Source: Antitrichia curtipendula
Taxonomy: Eukaryota; Streptophyta; Bryopsida; Hypnales; Leucodontaceae
Assembly (NCBI GenBank): GCA_951230915.1
Contig: OX579637.1
Location: forward strand, 23,064,001 to 23,128,000
DNA length: 64,000 nt
Direction of reading: 5' to 3'
Every line of letters starts with the position of its first letter. Position 1 is the first letter of the stretch. Shown here one piece after another: positions 11,801 through 24,600 of the stretch. The position numbers were made by a program, and so were the translations under genes. Under the pieces are notes generated by a model. It did no database searches and had not been told where the DNA came from. It was given only the letters and a program-made list of their open reading frames with translations.

Positions 11801-12336
11801 GGCACGTTTGCCTCATAAAAAAACGATGCCCACTTGTCATCTAACTCTTTCCTCTTTGCAATGTTAAAAGCATCATGCATGCGTTGCTGAAGTAATGTCC
11901 CAGATCTCGTGGAATTTGATGCAGCGAGACTTTGAGACCTCTCTATTGGATCATTCCCTTCATGGAGAGTAGCCCCTTCAGCCTAGTTCCTACCGGGGCC
12001 TCCTCCCGTCACTTCATTCTGAGCGGATTGGCTTGAACTTGCAACTAGAGTTGCTCTTGATGGACCACTGGGAATTGATTCTCCTTCGTACATGTCCTCG
12101 GGGCTCAATCGTTGCGGGACAAAGTTTGCACAATTTGCAAATCGGTGGCGTACAGGTCGCGGCGCACTACGACAAATTGACCTTTCGGACTTTGCGCCAT
12201 ACCCAAAGTGAGCAAAAGCACGCTCGCGTTTATAGCTGAATGTCGCATTGCAGAAAATACAGCTGACTTTACTCCCATTCTCAGAGAAATTATACCACGA
12301 TTCCCATTCTTTTGTTTGCTTTCGTTGACTTCCCAT
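8821..12336 (-). pseudogene. hAT transposase with BED-like finger, DUF659 and C-terminal dimerisation domain
   Basis: A DNA transposase expected to bind the ends of the element and cut and paste it. An intronless frame runs from ATG at 12,336 (MGSQRKQ). Domains in order: BED-like zinc finger (CIFC...AHFGYG...C, ~residues 20-55); DUF659/RNase-H core with ICTDGWDD and VCTDNAANM (two acidic catalytic positions) and CMAHALDL; an R/W-region (NETRFACNFLMMHRL); and the hAT dimerisation region (CSACSCERNWS, with the conserved Glu, then AESLVYI). An unusual C-terminal extension of ~500 acidic, Gly/Asn-rich residues follows, with basic patches. Four in-frame stops interrupt it: TAG 11,983-11,985, TAA 10,375-10,377, TAG 10,351-10,353 and TGA 9,517-9,519. 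There is no frameshift. As sequenced it would not make full-length protein. The family call is strong. Confidence 0.9.
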
Positions 12337-12539
12337 TGCATTCAAAACGAATGCAAACGTGTTCTTGTAGGAAGTAGAAGAGGCTATCACACCAATTGAA
12401 AAGGACAAAATAATAGTTAGCGCCAATCCACTGTTTGAACTGATTTTTACATCACCTCAACAGTAAACCAAGGCCATCTGCCACCCAAGTAGACTCACAA
12501 GAAGCTCAAACTGAATTGAAGTCCAAGATTATGAGGCCA

Positions 12540-13066
12540 AGATGACAAATGTAGGGAAGCAGAGTGCAACAGGGTTGCCTTTATACCCTTGGAGTGCAGG
12601 GGCGGGGACCTATTCTGCCGGGGCGGGGACGTCAGAGGAGGGCAGTTTTTCTATGGGGCCTGGACGTCATGTGCAGGCGCGGACGTGGGGGGCGCGGACT
12701 TCCCGTCAGGGCACGAACGCAGGGGCACGGACTTCTCGTCAGGGCGCAGACGTCTCGTCAGGGCGCGGATGCAGGGGCGCGGACGTCCCACTCCTCAGCC
12801 ATAGTGGAGGGGGTCTTGAACTTGGTCCTGGGATTCTTCTTTCCCATGGAGAGGGGGAACCCATTAATGCAGGCAGCCCTTCATTTGACTTCGGGAAATA
12901 TCTTCAAGTCAATGGCTCTATTAAGAGGTCCAACCACTTTTTCAATTCAAAGATCATGTATGGGAGCATGTGGCTCCCTTCTTGGTGCCAAACTTCTTCT
13001 TCTTGCCTTCACCAAGCACTTGAGAATTAGGAACCACCCAAAACAAAAAAAATTTAGAAAATGAAA
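12540..13066 (+). repeat. Internal GC-rich subterminal-like module, copy 1
   Basis: Bases 12,590-12,790 hold irregular GGGCGCGGACG words like those at the element ends. Bases 12,795-13,066 match the later modules at 15,350-15,650 and 29,060-29,345 (CCATAGTGG, CCCATTAATGCA, GTGGCTCCCTTCTTGGTGCC, CACTTGAGAATTAGGAACCA). It lies just upstream of the transposase gene, in the same orientation as the left end, so it is an internal duplicate of end-type sequence. Confidence 0.75.
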
Positions 13067-13154
13067 TTGAACTTCCAAATAAGAAGGACAAAATTTGTGT
13101 GAGTAGAATCTCAAAGGGTTTAGAGTCCTAATGAAAGACAAGGTACGTATTTGT

Positions 13155-14085
13155 TTAACCCCTAAAGTCCCAAGGCCATTTTTCTATCAAAAACTACTCA
13201 AAGCTGTTAGTTCTATTGCATTCATCGAAGAAAAGAGAAAAAACACTTTCTTAAGAATCTAATCGTAGGATCTTGTACTTAATTTATCTCAGATCATGTG
13301 GTAAAAATTCATAAAATTTGACCGTACCAATTACAAGATGTCAGCATTCAAAGTTGGAAGAACTTGTCTTTTTGAACATTGGTTTGCAATTTCAGATGAC
13401 TGGGACCACCATTTAAAAAAAAAAATTACACTACAAATTTGAATTTGATTTTTTTAATGTTGAACACTTGAATTGAGAATCTAGGATAAAAATTTCAAAA
13501 AATATTCACTTGGTTTTCATTCTTTGAAAAATTGTTAAGTAGAAGTAGGTCCAAGATTGAGAAAAAAAACTAAATCGTCAACAACTCTAAGATGGAATTA
13601 AAATACTATAATCCAAATGTTGAGATTGTTTTAGCAAGCAAACTTACCCTCGTCAAATAGTTATTTTTGAAAAATTGTGAAAATTGCATTCCGAAATGAA
13701 TCCTATAAATTCTTTTTTCAAGAAGATGCTCTAACTGCCCGAAAAATAAGATTGTCCATAACTTTCATATAACAAATCCAAATGGAATGAATCAAAGCTT
13801 CCCATATAGATAAAAGTACCATCTATGAGAAAATAATTTTTAAAAATTTTAAGAGAAAAAATTGTGTGAGAAGATTTTTGCCCGCCGCATTGAAAAAATG
13901 GACCTTTTGTGCCATAACTTTTGCTCCCGGGCACCGATTGAAATAAAAATTATATATCCATAAAGCTAATGTATTTATCTATCTTCACAAATAGTTTCAA
14001 AAAATAATGATGAATATTGAGGCCGTAGTAGCCTGCCCGAAATCCATATTGTCCCTCAAGGGGACAATGAGACTTTAGGGGTTAA
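13155..14085. mobile_element. TTAA-flanked non-autonomous DNA element, 931 bp, copy 1
   Basis: Bounded by TTAA at 13,155-13,158 and 14,082-14,085, with inverted ends CCCCTAAAGTC and GACTTTAGGGG. TTAA target duplications with termini starting CCC are typical of the piggyBac superfamily, which is the likeliest class. There is no coding capacity. The complete second copy (59,456-60,386) has exactly the same 931-bp length. Internal text recurs near 61,440-61,510 (GCCCGAAAAATAAGATTG). Confidence 0.75.
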
Positions 14086-15015
14086 ATTCGAGTTCAAGAA
14101 TTTTTATTTATTTCTTCTAAATAGAACCTATTTTGAATTAAGGATTTGGATTTTACAAATCAAATCATAACCAACTTATACTTTTTTGGCTTTTTGTTCA
14201 AGGCTTTATTTTTAAAATAAATGGCTACAAGGGTTTGGATTGAAATCTAATACACATTATAATGCATTGAAATATACTTGAAGGATTTGTATTCGGAAGA
14301 GGAAGCTACAAGGGTTTGGATCTTGAAGACTTCAACGATATATTCTTCTAATGGGGATCCCAAAAGGGGTTGGTATTGAAATCAAATACTACTTAAGCTA
14401 TTTTTTAATTCAAGTTCAACGCTACATTTTGGTAAGGGGGATAAGAAAGCGGTTTGGGATTGAAATGAAATACTAGTGATGTTATTTCTCAATTCAATCA
14501 TTCTACTGGAAAAATTGTATTTGTGTAATGGGATCCCAAAAGGAGGTGGCAATGAAATAAAATACTACTTAAGCTATTTTTTAATTCAAGTTCAACGCTA
14601 CATTTTGGTAAGGGGGATACGAAAGCGGTTTGGGATTGAAATGAAATACTAGTGATGTTATTTCTCAATTCAATCATTCTACTGGAAAAATTGTATTTGT
14701 GTAATGGAATCCCAAAAGGGGGTGGCATTGAAATCAAATACTACTTAAGCTATTTTTTAATTCAAGTTCAATGGTACATTTTGGTAATGGGATCCGAGAA
14801 GGCTTTGGAATTGAGGTGAAATACTTGTTAAGATTTTTTGGGAATTCACCTTCAACGGGTTCTTTTTGTAAGGGGCTACTAGAGGATTTGGATTGAAATG
14901 AAATACTAGTTCCCTTATTTTCTAATTCAAGTGGAACGGTATTTTATTGTAATGGGGATATGTAAATATGGGTTGGGATTGAAAATTCTAAATGAAATAG
15001 TATGCAACTTGTTTT
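14086..15015. repeat. Diverged satellite monomers left of the main array
   Basis: Degenerate relatives of the 184-bp monomer: GGGATCC boxes at 14,354 and 14,530, then an altered box near 14,706, spaced ~176 bp, each followed by AAAAGGxxGTxG and TTGAAATxAAATACTA. It ends with a nearly canonical monomer 3' half (14,937-15,015). This looks like an older, eroding edge of the array. Confidence 0.7.
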
Positions 15016-15654
15016 GAATTCAAGCCTTCTAAAACAATATTTCAAAAATTTAAACTTCTACATTGAGCAAATTTGTTAGGGTTTTGATTTCAAACTCAAA
15101 TTAGGGTCGACACCCAAGTTCGGTGCCTTGGGCATTTAGAGGTTCAGATATTTGTGAATTCAAGTTTGTGAATTCGCGTGTTCAACTTTGTCATAGAGGG
15201 AGTTCAAATTTGGCTTGAAGGGACTTCAGGTCTGGGAGCTTGGATAAATTTCCACACATACTTCAGGTCAGGCCGCGGACTTCAGGTCGGGGCGCGGACG
15301 TCAGGGCGGGGACTTGAAGGCAGGGCGGGGACTTGAAGGGGCGCGAACGTCCTAATCCTCCGCCATAGTGGGGAGGGGGGGAAGTGAAGTTTATTTTGAA
15401 CTTGGCCATGGGATTCTTCCTTCTCATGGAGAGGGGGAACCCATTAATGCATCCAGCTCTTCATTTCGGTTCGGGAATATCTTCAAGTCAATGGCTCCAT
15501 TAAGAGGTCCAACTACTTTTTAAATTCAAAGACCATGGAGCATATGGCTCCCTTCTTAGTGCCAAACTTCTCCTTCTTGCCTTCACCAAGCACTTGAGAA
15601 TTAGGAACCACCCAAGGAAAAAAGGAGATTTCTGAAAATGAAATTTTTTTGGTG
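15016..15654 (+). repeat. Array-flanking module F, left copy
   Basis: About 640 bp that recurs almost identically at 28,690-29,345. It starts with ATATTTCAAAAATTTAAAC, carries CACCCAAGTTCGGTGCC, then GC-rich CGGGGCGCGGACG words, then the same 3' part as the 12.8-kb module. Both copies follow a monomer 3' end, so the duplicated unit was monomers plus F. Confidence 0.8.
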
Positions 15655-18600
15655 TAATGGGATCCTACGAGGGTTTGGGATTGAAATGAAATACTAGTTC
15701 CCTTATTTTCTAATTCAAGTGGAACGATATTTTGTTGTAATGGGGATATGTAAATATGGGTTGGGATTGAAAATTCTAAATGAAATAGTATGCAACTTGT
15801 TTTGAATTCAAGCATTCCACTAGAAAAATTTATTTGTGTAATGGGATCCTACGAGGGTTTGGGATTGAAATGAAATACTAGTTCCCTTATTTTCTAATTC
15901 AAGTGGAACGGTATTTTATTGTAATGGGGATATGTAAATATGGGTTGGGATTGAAAATTTTAAATAAAATAGTATCCAACTTGTTTTGAATTCAAGCATT
16001 CCACTAGAAAATTTTATTTGTGTAATGGGATCCTACGAGGGTTTGGGATTGAAATGAAATACTAGTTCCCTTATTTTCTAATTCAAGTGGAACGGTATTT
16101 TATTGTAATGGGGATATGTAAATATGGGTTGGGATTGAAAATTCTAAATGAAATAGTATCCAACTTGTTTTGAATTCAAGCATTCCACTAGAAAAATTTA
16201 TTTGTGTAATGGGATCCTATGAGGGTTTGGGATTGAAATGAAATACTAGTTCCCTTATTTTCTAATTCAAGTGGAACGGTATTTTATTGTAATGGGGATA
16301 TGTAAATATGGGTTGGGATTGAAAATTTTAAATGAAATAGTATCCAACTTGTTTTGAATTCAAGCATTCCACTAGAAAAATTTATTTGTGTAATGGGATC
16401 CTACGAGGGTTTGGGATTGAAATGAAATACTAGTTCCCTTATTTTCTAATTCAAGTGGAACGGTATTTTATTGTAATGGGGATATGTAAATATGGGTTGG
16501 GATTGAAAATTTTAAATGAAATAGTATCCAACTTGTTTTGAATTCAAGCATTCCACTAGAAAATTTTATTTGTGTAATGGGATCCTACGAGGGTTTGGGA
16601 TTGAAATGAAATACTAGTTCCCTTATTTTCTAATTCAAGTGGAACGGTATTTTATTGTAATGGGGATATGTAAATATGGGTTGGGATTGAAAATTTTAAA
16701 TGAAATAGTATCCAACTTGTTTTGAATTCAAGCATTCCACTAGAAAATTTTATTTGTGTAATGGGATCCTACGAGGGTTTGGGATTGAAATGAAATACTA
16801 GTTCCCTTATTTTCTAATTCAAGTGGAACGGTATTTTATTGTAATGGGGATATGTAAATATGGGTTGGGATTGAAAATTTTAAATGAAATAGTATCCAAC
16901 TTGTTTTGAATTCAAGCATTCCACTAGAAAATTTTATTTGTGTAATGGGATCCTACGAGGGTTTGGGATTGAAATGAAATACTAGTTCCCTTATTTTCTA
17001 ATTCAAGTGGAACGGTATTTTATTGTAATGGGGATATGTAAATATGGGTTGGGATTGAAAATTCTAAATGAAATAGTATCCAACTTGTTTTGAATTCAAG
17101 CATTCCACTAGAAAAATTTATTTGTGTAATGGGATCCTACGAGGGTTTGGGATTGAAATGAAATACTAGTTCCCTTATTTTCTAATTCAAGTGGAACGGT
17201 ATTTTATTGTAATGGGGATATGTAAATATGGGTTGGGACTGAAAATTCTAAATGAAATAGTATGCAACTTGTTTTGAATTCAAGCATTCCACTAGAAAAT
17301 TTTATTTGTGTAATGGGATCCTATGAGGGTTTGGGATTGAAATGAAATACTAGTTCCCTTATTTTCTAATTCAAGTGGAACGGTATTTTATTGTAATAGG
17401 GATATGTAAATATGGGTTGGGATTGAAAATTTTAAATGAAATAGTATCCAACTTGTTTTGAATTCAAGCATTCCACTAGAAAATTTTATTTGTGTAATGG
17501 GATCCTACGAGGGTTTGGGATTGAAATGAAATACTAGTTCCCTTATTTTCTAATTCAAGTGGAACGGTATTTTATTGTAATGGGGATATGTAAATATGGG
17601 TTGGGATTGAAAATTCTAAATGAAATAGTATCCAACTTGTTTTGAATTCAAGCATTCCACTAGAAAATTTTATTTGTGTAATGGGATCCTACGAGGGTTT
17701 GGGATTGAAATGAAATACTAGTTCCCTTATTTTCTAATTCAAGTGGAACGGTATTTTATTGTAATGGGGATATGTAAATATGGGTTGGGATTGAAAATTT
17801 TAAATGAAATAGTATCCAACTTGTTTTGAATTCAAGCATTCCACTAGAAAATTTTATTTGTGTAATGGGATCCTACGAGGGTTTGGGATTGAAATGAAAT
17901 ACTAGTTCCCTTATTTTCTAATTCAAGTGGAACGGTATTTTATTGTAATGGGGATATGTAAATATGGGTTGGGATTGAAAATTTTAAATGAAATAGTATC
18001 CAACTTGTTTTGAATTCAAGCATTCCACTAGAAAAATTTATTTGTGTAATGGGATCCTATGAGGGTTTGGGATTGAAATGAAATACTAGTTCCCTTATTT
18101 TCTAATTCAAGTGGAACGGTATTTTATTGTAATGGGGATATGTAAATATGGGTTGGGATTGAAAATTCTAAATAAAATAGTATCCAACTTGTTTTGAATT
18201 CAAGCATTCCACTAGAAAATTTTATTTGTGTAATGGGATCCTACGAGGGTTTGGGATTGAAATGAAATACTAGTTCCCTTATTTTCTAATTCAAGTGGAA
18301 CGGTATTTTATTGTAATGGGGATATGTAAATATGGGTTGGGATTGAAAATTTTAAATGAAATAGTATCCAACTTGTTTTGAATTCAAGCATTCCACTAGA
18401 AAAATTTATTTGTGTAATGGGATCCTATGAGGGTTTGGGATTGAAATGAAATACTAGTTCCCTTATTTTCTAATTCAAGTGGAACGGTATTTTGTTGTAA
18501 TGGGGATATGTAAATATGGGTTGGGATTGAAAATTTTAAATGAAATAGTATCCAACTTGTTTTGAATTCAAGCATTCCACTAGAAAAATTTATTTGTGTA

Positions 18601-21600
18601 ATGGGATCCTACGAGGGTTTGGGATTGAAATGAAATACTAGTTCCCTTATTTTCTAATTCAAGTGGAACGGTATTTTATTGTAATGGGGATATGTAAATA
18701 TGGGTTGGGATTGAAAATTTTAAATGAAATAGTATCCAACTTGTTTTGAATTCAAGCATTCCACTAGAAAATTTTATTTGTGTAATGGGATCCTATGAGG
18801 GTTTGGGATTGAAATGAAATACTAGTTCCCTTATTTTCTAATTCAAGTGGAACGGTATTTTATTGTAATGGGGATATGTAAATATGGGTTGGGATTGAAA
18901 ATTTTAAATGAAATAGTATCCAACTTGTTTTGAATTCAAGCATTCCACTAGAAAATTTTATTTGTGTAATGGGATCCTATGAGTGTTTGGGATTGAAATG
19001 AAATACTAGTTCCCTTATTTTCTAATTCAAGTGGAACGGTATTTTATTGTAATGGGGATATGTAAATATGGGTTGGGATTGAAAATTTTAAATGAAATAG
19101 TATCCAACTTGTTTTGAATTCAAGCATTCCACTAGAAAAATTTATTTGTGTAATGGGATCCTATGAGGGTTTGGGATTGAAATGAAATACTAGTTCCCTT
19201 ATTTTCTAATTCAAGTGGAACGGTATTTTATTGTAATGGGGATATGTAAATATGGGTTGGGATTGAAAATTTTAAATGAAATAGTATCCAACTTGTTTTG
19301 AATTCAAGCATTCCACTAGAAAAATTTATTTGTGTAATGGGATCCTACGAGGGTTTGGGATTGAAATGAAATACTAGTTCCCTTATTTTCTAATTCAAGT
19401 GGAACGGTATTTTATTGTAATGGGGATATGTAAATATGGGTTGGGATTGAAAATTTTAAATGAAATAGTATCCAACTTGTTTTGAATTCAAGCATTCCAC
19501 TAGAAAATTTTATTTGTGTAATGGGATCCTATGAGGGTTTGGGATTGAAATGAAATACTAGTTCCCTTATTTTCTAATTCAAGTGGAACGGTATTTTATT
19601 GTAATGGGGATATGTAAATATGGGTTGGGATTGAAAATTTTAAATGAAATAGTATCCAACTTGTTTTGAATTCAAGCATTCCACTAGAAAATTTTATTTG
19701 TGTAATGGGATCCTATGAGTGTTTGGGATTGAAATGAAATACTAGTTCCCTTATTTTCTAATTCAAGTGGAACGGTATTTTATTGTAATGGGGATATGTA
19801 AATATGGCTTGGGATTGAAAATTTTAAATGAAATAGTATCCAACTTGTTTTGAATTCAAGCATTCCACTAGAAAAATTTATTTGTGTAATGGGATCCTAT
19901 GAGGGTTTGGGATTGAAATGAAATACTAGTTCCCTTATTTTCTAATTCAAGTGGAACGGTATTTTATTGTAATGGGGATATGTAAATATGGGTTGGGATT
20001 GAAAATTTTAAATGAAATAGTATCCAACTTGTTTTGAATTCAAGCATTCCACTAGAAAAATTTATTTGTGTAATGGGATCCTATGAGGGTTTGGGATTGA
20101 AATGAAATACTAGTTCCCTTATTTTCTAATTCAAGTGGAACGGTATTTTATTGTAATGGGGATATGTAAATATGGGTTGGGATTGAAAATTTTAAATGAA
20201 ATAGTATCCAACTTGTTTTGAATTCAAGCATTCCACTAGAAAATTTTATTTGTGTAATGGGATCCTACGAGGGTTTGGGATTGAAATGAAATACTAGTTC
20301 CCTTATTTTCTAATTCAAGTGGAACGGTATTTTATTGTAATGGGGATATGTAAATATGGGTTGGGATTGAAAATTCTAAATGAAATAGTATCCAACTTGT
20401 TTTGAATTCAAGCATTCCACTAGAAAATTTTATTTGTGTAATGGGATCCTACGAGGGTTTGGGATTGAAATGAAATACTAGTTCCCTTATTTTCTAATTC
20501 AAGTGGAACGATATTTTATTGTAATGGGGATATGTAAATATGGGTTGGGATTGAAAACTTTAAATGAAATAGTATCCAACTTGTTTTGAATTCAAGCATT
20601 GCACTAGAAAAATTTATTTGTGTAATGGGATCCTATGAGGGTTTGGGATTGAAATGAAATACTAGTTCCCTTATTTTCTAATTCAAGTGGAACGGTATTT
20701 TGTTGTAATGGGGATATGTAAATATGGGTTGGGATTGAAAATTTTAAATGAAATAGTATCCAACTTGTTTTGAATTCAAGCATTCCACTAGAAAAATTTA
20801 TTTGTGTAATGGGATCCTATGAGGGTTTGGGATTGAAATGAAATACTAGTTCCCTTATTTTCTAATTCAAGTGGAACGGTATTTTATTGTAATGGGGATA
20901 TGTAAATATGGGTTGGGATTGAAAATTCTAAATAAAATAGTATCCAACTTGTTTTGAATTCAAGCATTCCACTAGAAAATTTTATTTGTGTAATGGGATC
21001 CTACGAGGGTTTGGGATTGAAATGAAATACTAGTTCCCTTATTTTCTAATTCAAGTGGAACGATATTTTATTGTAATGGGGATATGTAAATATGGGTTGG
21101 GATTGAAAACTTTAAATGAAATAGTATCCAACTTGTTTTGAATTCAAGCATTGCACTAGAAAAATTTATTTGTGTAATGGGATCCTATGAGGGTTTGGGA
21201 TTGAAATGAAATACTAGTTCCCTTATTTTCTAATTCAAGTGGAACGGTATTTTGTTGTAATGGGGATATGTAAATATGGGTTGGGATTGAAAATTTTAAA
21301 TGAAATAGTATCCAACTTGTTTTGAATTCAAGCATTCCACTAGAAAAATTTATTTGTGTAATGGGATCCTATGAGGGTTTGGGATTGAAATGAAATACTA
21401 GTTCCCTTATTTTCTAATTCAAGTGGAACGGTATTTTATTGTAATGGGGATATGTAAATATGGGTTGGGATTGAAAATTTTAAATGAAATAGTATCCAAC
21501 TTGTTTTGAATTCAAGCATTCCACTAGAAAAATTTATTTGTGTAATGGGATCCTATGAGGGTTTGGGATTGAAATGAAATACTAGTTCCTTTATTTTCTA

Positions 21601-24600
21601 ATTCAAGTGGAACGGTATTTTATTGTAATGGGGATATGTAAATATGGGTTGGGATTGAAAATTTTAAATGAAATAGTATCCAACTTGTTTTGAATTCAAG
21701 CATTCCACTAGAAAATTTTATTTGTGTAATGGGATCCTACGAGGGTTTGGGATTGAAATGAAATACTAGTTCCCTTATTTTCTAATTCAAGTGGAACGGT
21801 ATTTTATTGTAATGGGGATATGTAAATATGGGTTGGGATTGAAAATTCTAAATGAAATAGTATGCAACTTGTTTTGAATTCAAGCATTCCACTAGAAAAT
21901 TTTATTTGTGTAATGGGATCCTACGAGGGTTTGGGATTGAAATGAAATACTAGTTCCCTTATTTTCTAATTCAAGTGGAACGGTATTTTATTGTAATGGG
22001 GATATGTAAATATGGGTTGGGATCGAAAATTTTAAATGAAATAGTATGCAACTTGTTTTGAATTCAAGCATTCCACTAGAAAATTTTATTTGTGTAATGG
22101 GATCCTACGAGGGTTTGGGATTGAAATGAAATACTAGTTCCCTTATTTTCTAATTCAAGTGGAACGGTATTTTATTGTAATGGGGATATGTAAATATTTG
22201 TTGGGATTGAAAATTTTAAATGAAATAGTATCCAACTTGTTTTGAATTCAAGCATTCCACTAGAAAATTTTATTTGTGTAATGGGATCCTACGAGGGTTT
22301 GGGATTGAAATGAAATACTAGTTCCCTTATTTTCTAATTCAAGTGGAACGGTATTTTATTGTAATGGGGATATGTAAATATGGGTTGGGATTGAAAATTC
22401 TAAATAAAATAGTATCCAACTTGTTTTGAATTCAAGCATTCCACTAGAAAATTTTATTTGTGTAATGGGATCCTACGAGGGTTTGGGATTGAAATGAAAT
22501 ACTAGTTCCCTTATTTTCTAATTCAAGTGGAACGGTATTTTATTGTAATGGGGATATGTAAATATGGGTTGGGATTGAAAACTTTAAATGAAATATTATC
22601 CAACTTGTTTTGAATTCAAGCCTTGCACTAGAAAAATTTATTTGTGTAATGGGATCCTATGAGGGTTTGGGATTGAAATGAAATACTAGTTCCCTTATTT
22701 TCTAATTCAAGTGGAACGGTATTTTGTTGTAATGGGGATATGTAAATATGGGTTGGGATTGAAAATTTTAAATGAAATAGTATCCAACTTGTTTTGAATT
22801 CAAGCATTCCACTAGAAAATTTTATTTGTGTAATGGGATCCTACGAGGGTTTGGGATTGAAATGAAATACTAGTTCCCTTATTTTCTAATTCAAGTGGAA
22901 CGGTATTTTATTGTAATGGGGATATGTAAATATGGGTTGGGATTGAAAATTCTAAATGAAATAGTATGCAACTTGTTTTGAATTCAAGCATTCCACTAGA
23001 AAAATTTATTTGTGTAATGGGATCCTATGAGGGTTTGGGATTGAAATGAAATACTAGTTCCCTTATTTTCTAATTCAAGTGGAACGGTATTTTATTGTAA
23101 TGGGGATATGTAAATATGGGTTGGGATTGAAAATTTTAAATGAAATAGTATCCAACTTGTTTTGAATTCAAGCATTCCACTAGAAAATTTTATTTGTGTA
23201 ATGGGATCCTACGAGGGTTTGGGATTGAAATGAAATACTAGTTCCCTTATTTTCTAATTCAAGTGGAACGGTATTTTATTGTAATGGGGATATTTAAATA
23301 TGGGTTGGGATTCAAAATTCTAAATAAAATAGTATCCAACTTGTTTTGAATTCAAGCATTCCACTAGAAAAATTTATTTGTGTAATGGGATCCTACGAGG
23401 GTTTGGGATTGAAATGAAATACTAGTTCCCTTATTTTCTAATTCAAGTGGAACGATATTTTATTGTAATGGGGATATGTAAATATGGGTTGGGATTGAAA
23501 ACTTTAAATGAAATAGTATCCAACTTGTTTTGAATTCAAGCATTCCACTAGAAAAATTTATTTGTGTAATGGGATCCTATGAGGGTTTGGGATTGAAATG
23601 AAATACTAGTTCCCTTATTTTCTAATTCAAGTGGAACGGTATTTTGTTGTAATGGGGATATGTAAATATGGGTTGGGATTGAAAATTTTAAATGAAATTG
23701 TATCCAACTTGTTTTGAATTCAAGCATTCCACTAGAAAAATTTATTTGTGTAATGGGATCCTATGAGGGTTTGGGATTGAAATGAAATACTAGTTCCCTT
23801 ATTTTCTAATTCAAGTGGAACGGTATTTTGTTGTAATGGGGATATGTAAATATGGGTTGGGATTGAAAATTTTAAATGAAATAGTATCCAACTTGTTTTG
23901 AATTCAAGCATTCCACTAGAAAAATTTATTTGTGTAATGGGATCCTATGAGGGTTTGGGATTGAAATGAAATACTAGTTCCCTTATTTTCTAATTCAAGT
24001 GGAACGGTATTTTATTGTAATGGGGATATGTAAATATGGGTTGGGATTGAAAATTTTAAATGAAATAGTATCCAACTTGTTTTGAATTCAAGCATTCCAC
24101 TAGAAAATTTTATTTGTGTAATGGGATCCTACGAGGGTTTGGGATTGAAATGAAATACTAGTTCCCTTATTTTCTAATTCAAGTGGAACGGTATTTTGTT
24201 GTAATGGGGATATGTAAATATGGGTTGGGATTGAAAATTTTAAATGAAATTGTATCCAACTTGTTTTGAATTCAAGCATTCCACTAGAAAAATTTATTTG
24301 TGTAATGGGATCCTATGAGGGTTTGGGATTGAAATGAAATACTAGTTCCCTTATTTTCTAATTCAAGTGGAACGGTATTTTGTTGTAATGGGGATATGTA
24401 AATATGGGTTGGGATTGAAAATTTTAAATGAAATAGTATCCAACTTGTTTTGAATTCAAGCATTCCACTAGAAAAATTTATTTGTGTAATGGGATCCTAT
24501 GAGGGTTTGGGATTGAAGTGAAATACTAGTTCCCTTATTTTCTAATTCAAGTGGAACGGTATTTTATTGTAATGGGGATATGTAAATATGGGTTGGGATT

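Noticed and set aside
7531..13066. A normal-sized hAT ending near 13 kb
   Set aside because: No ATATGACAACCCTG end or second CCAAAACC was found there, while both occur at 61,970-61,991.
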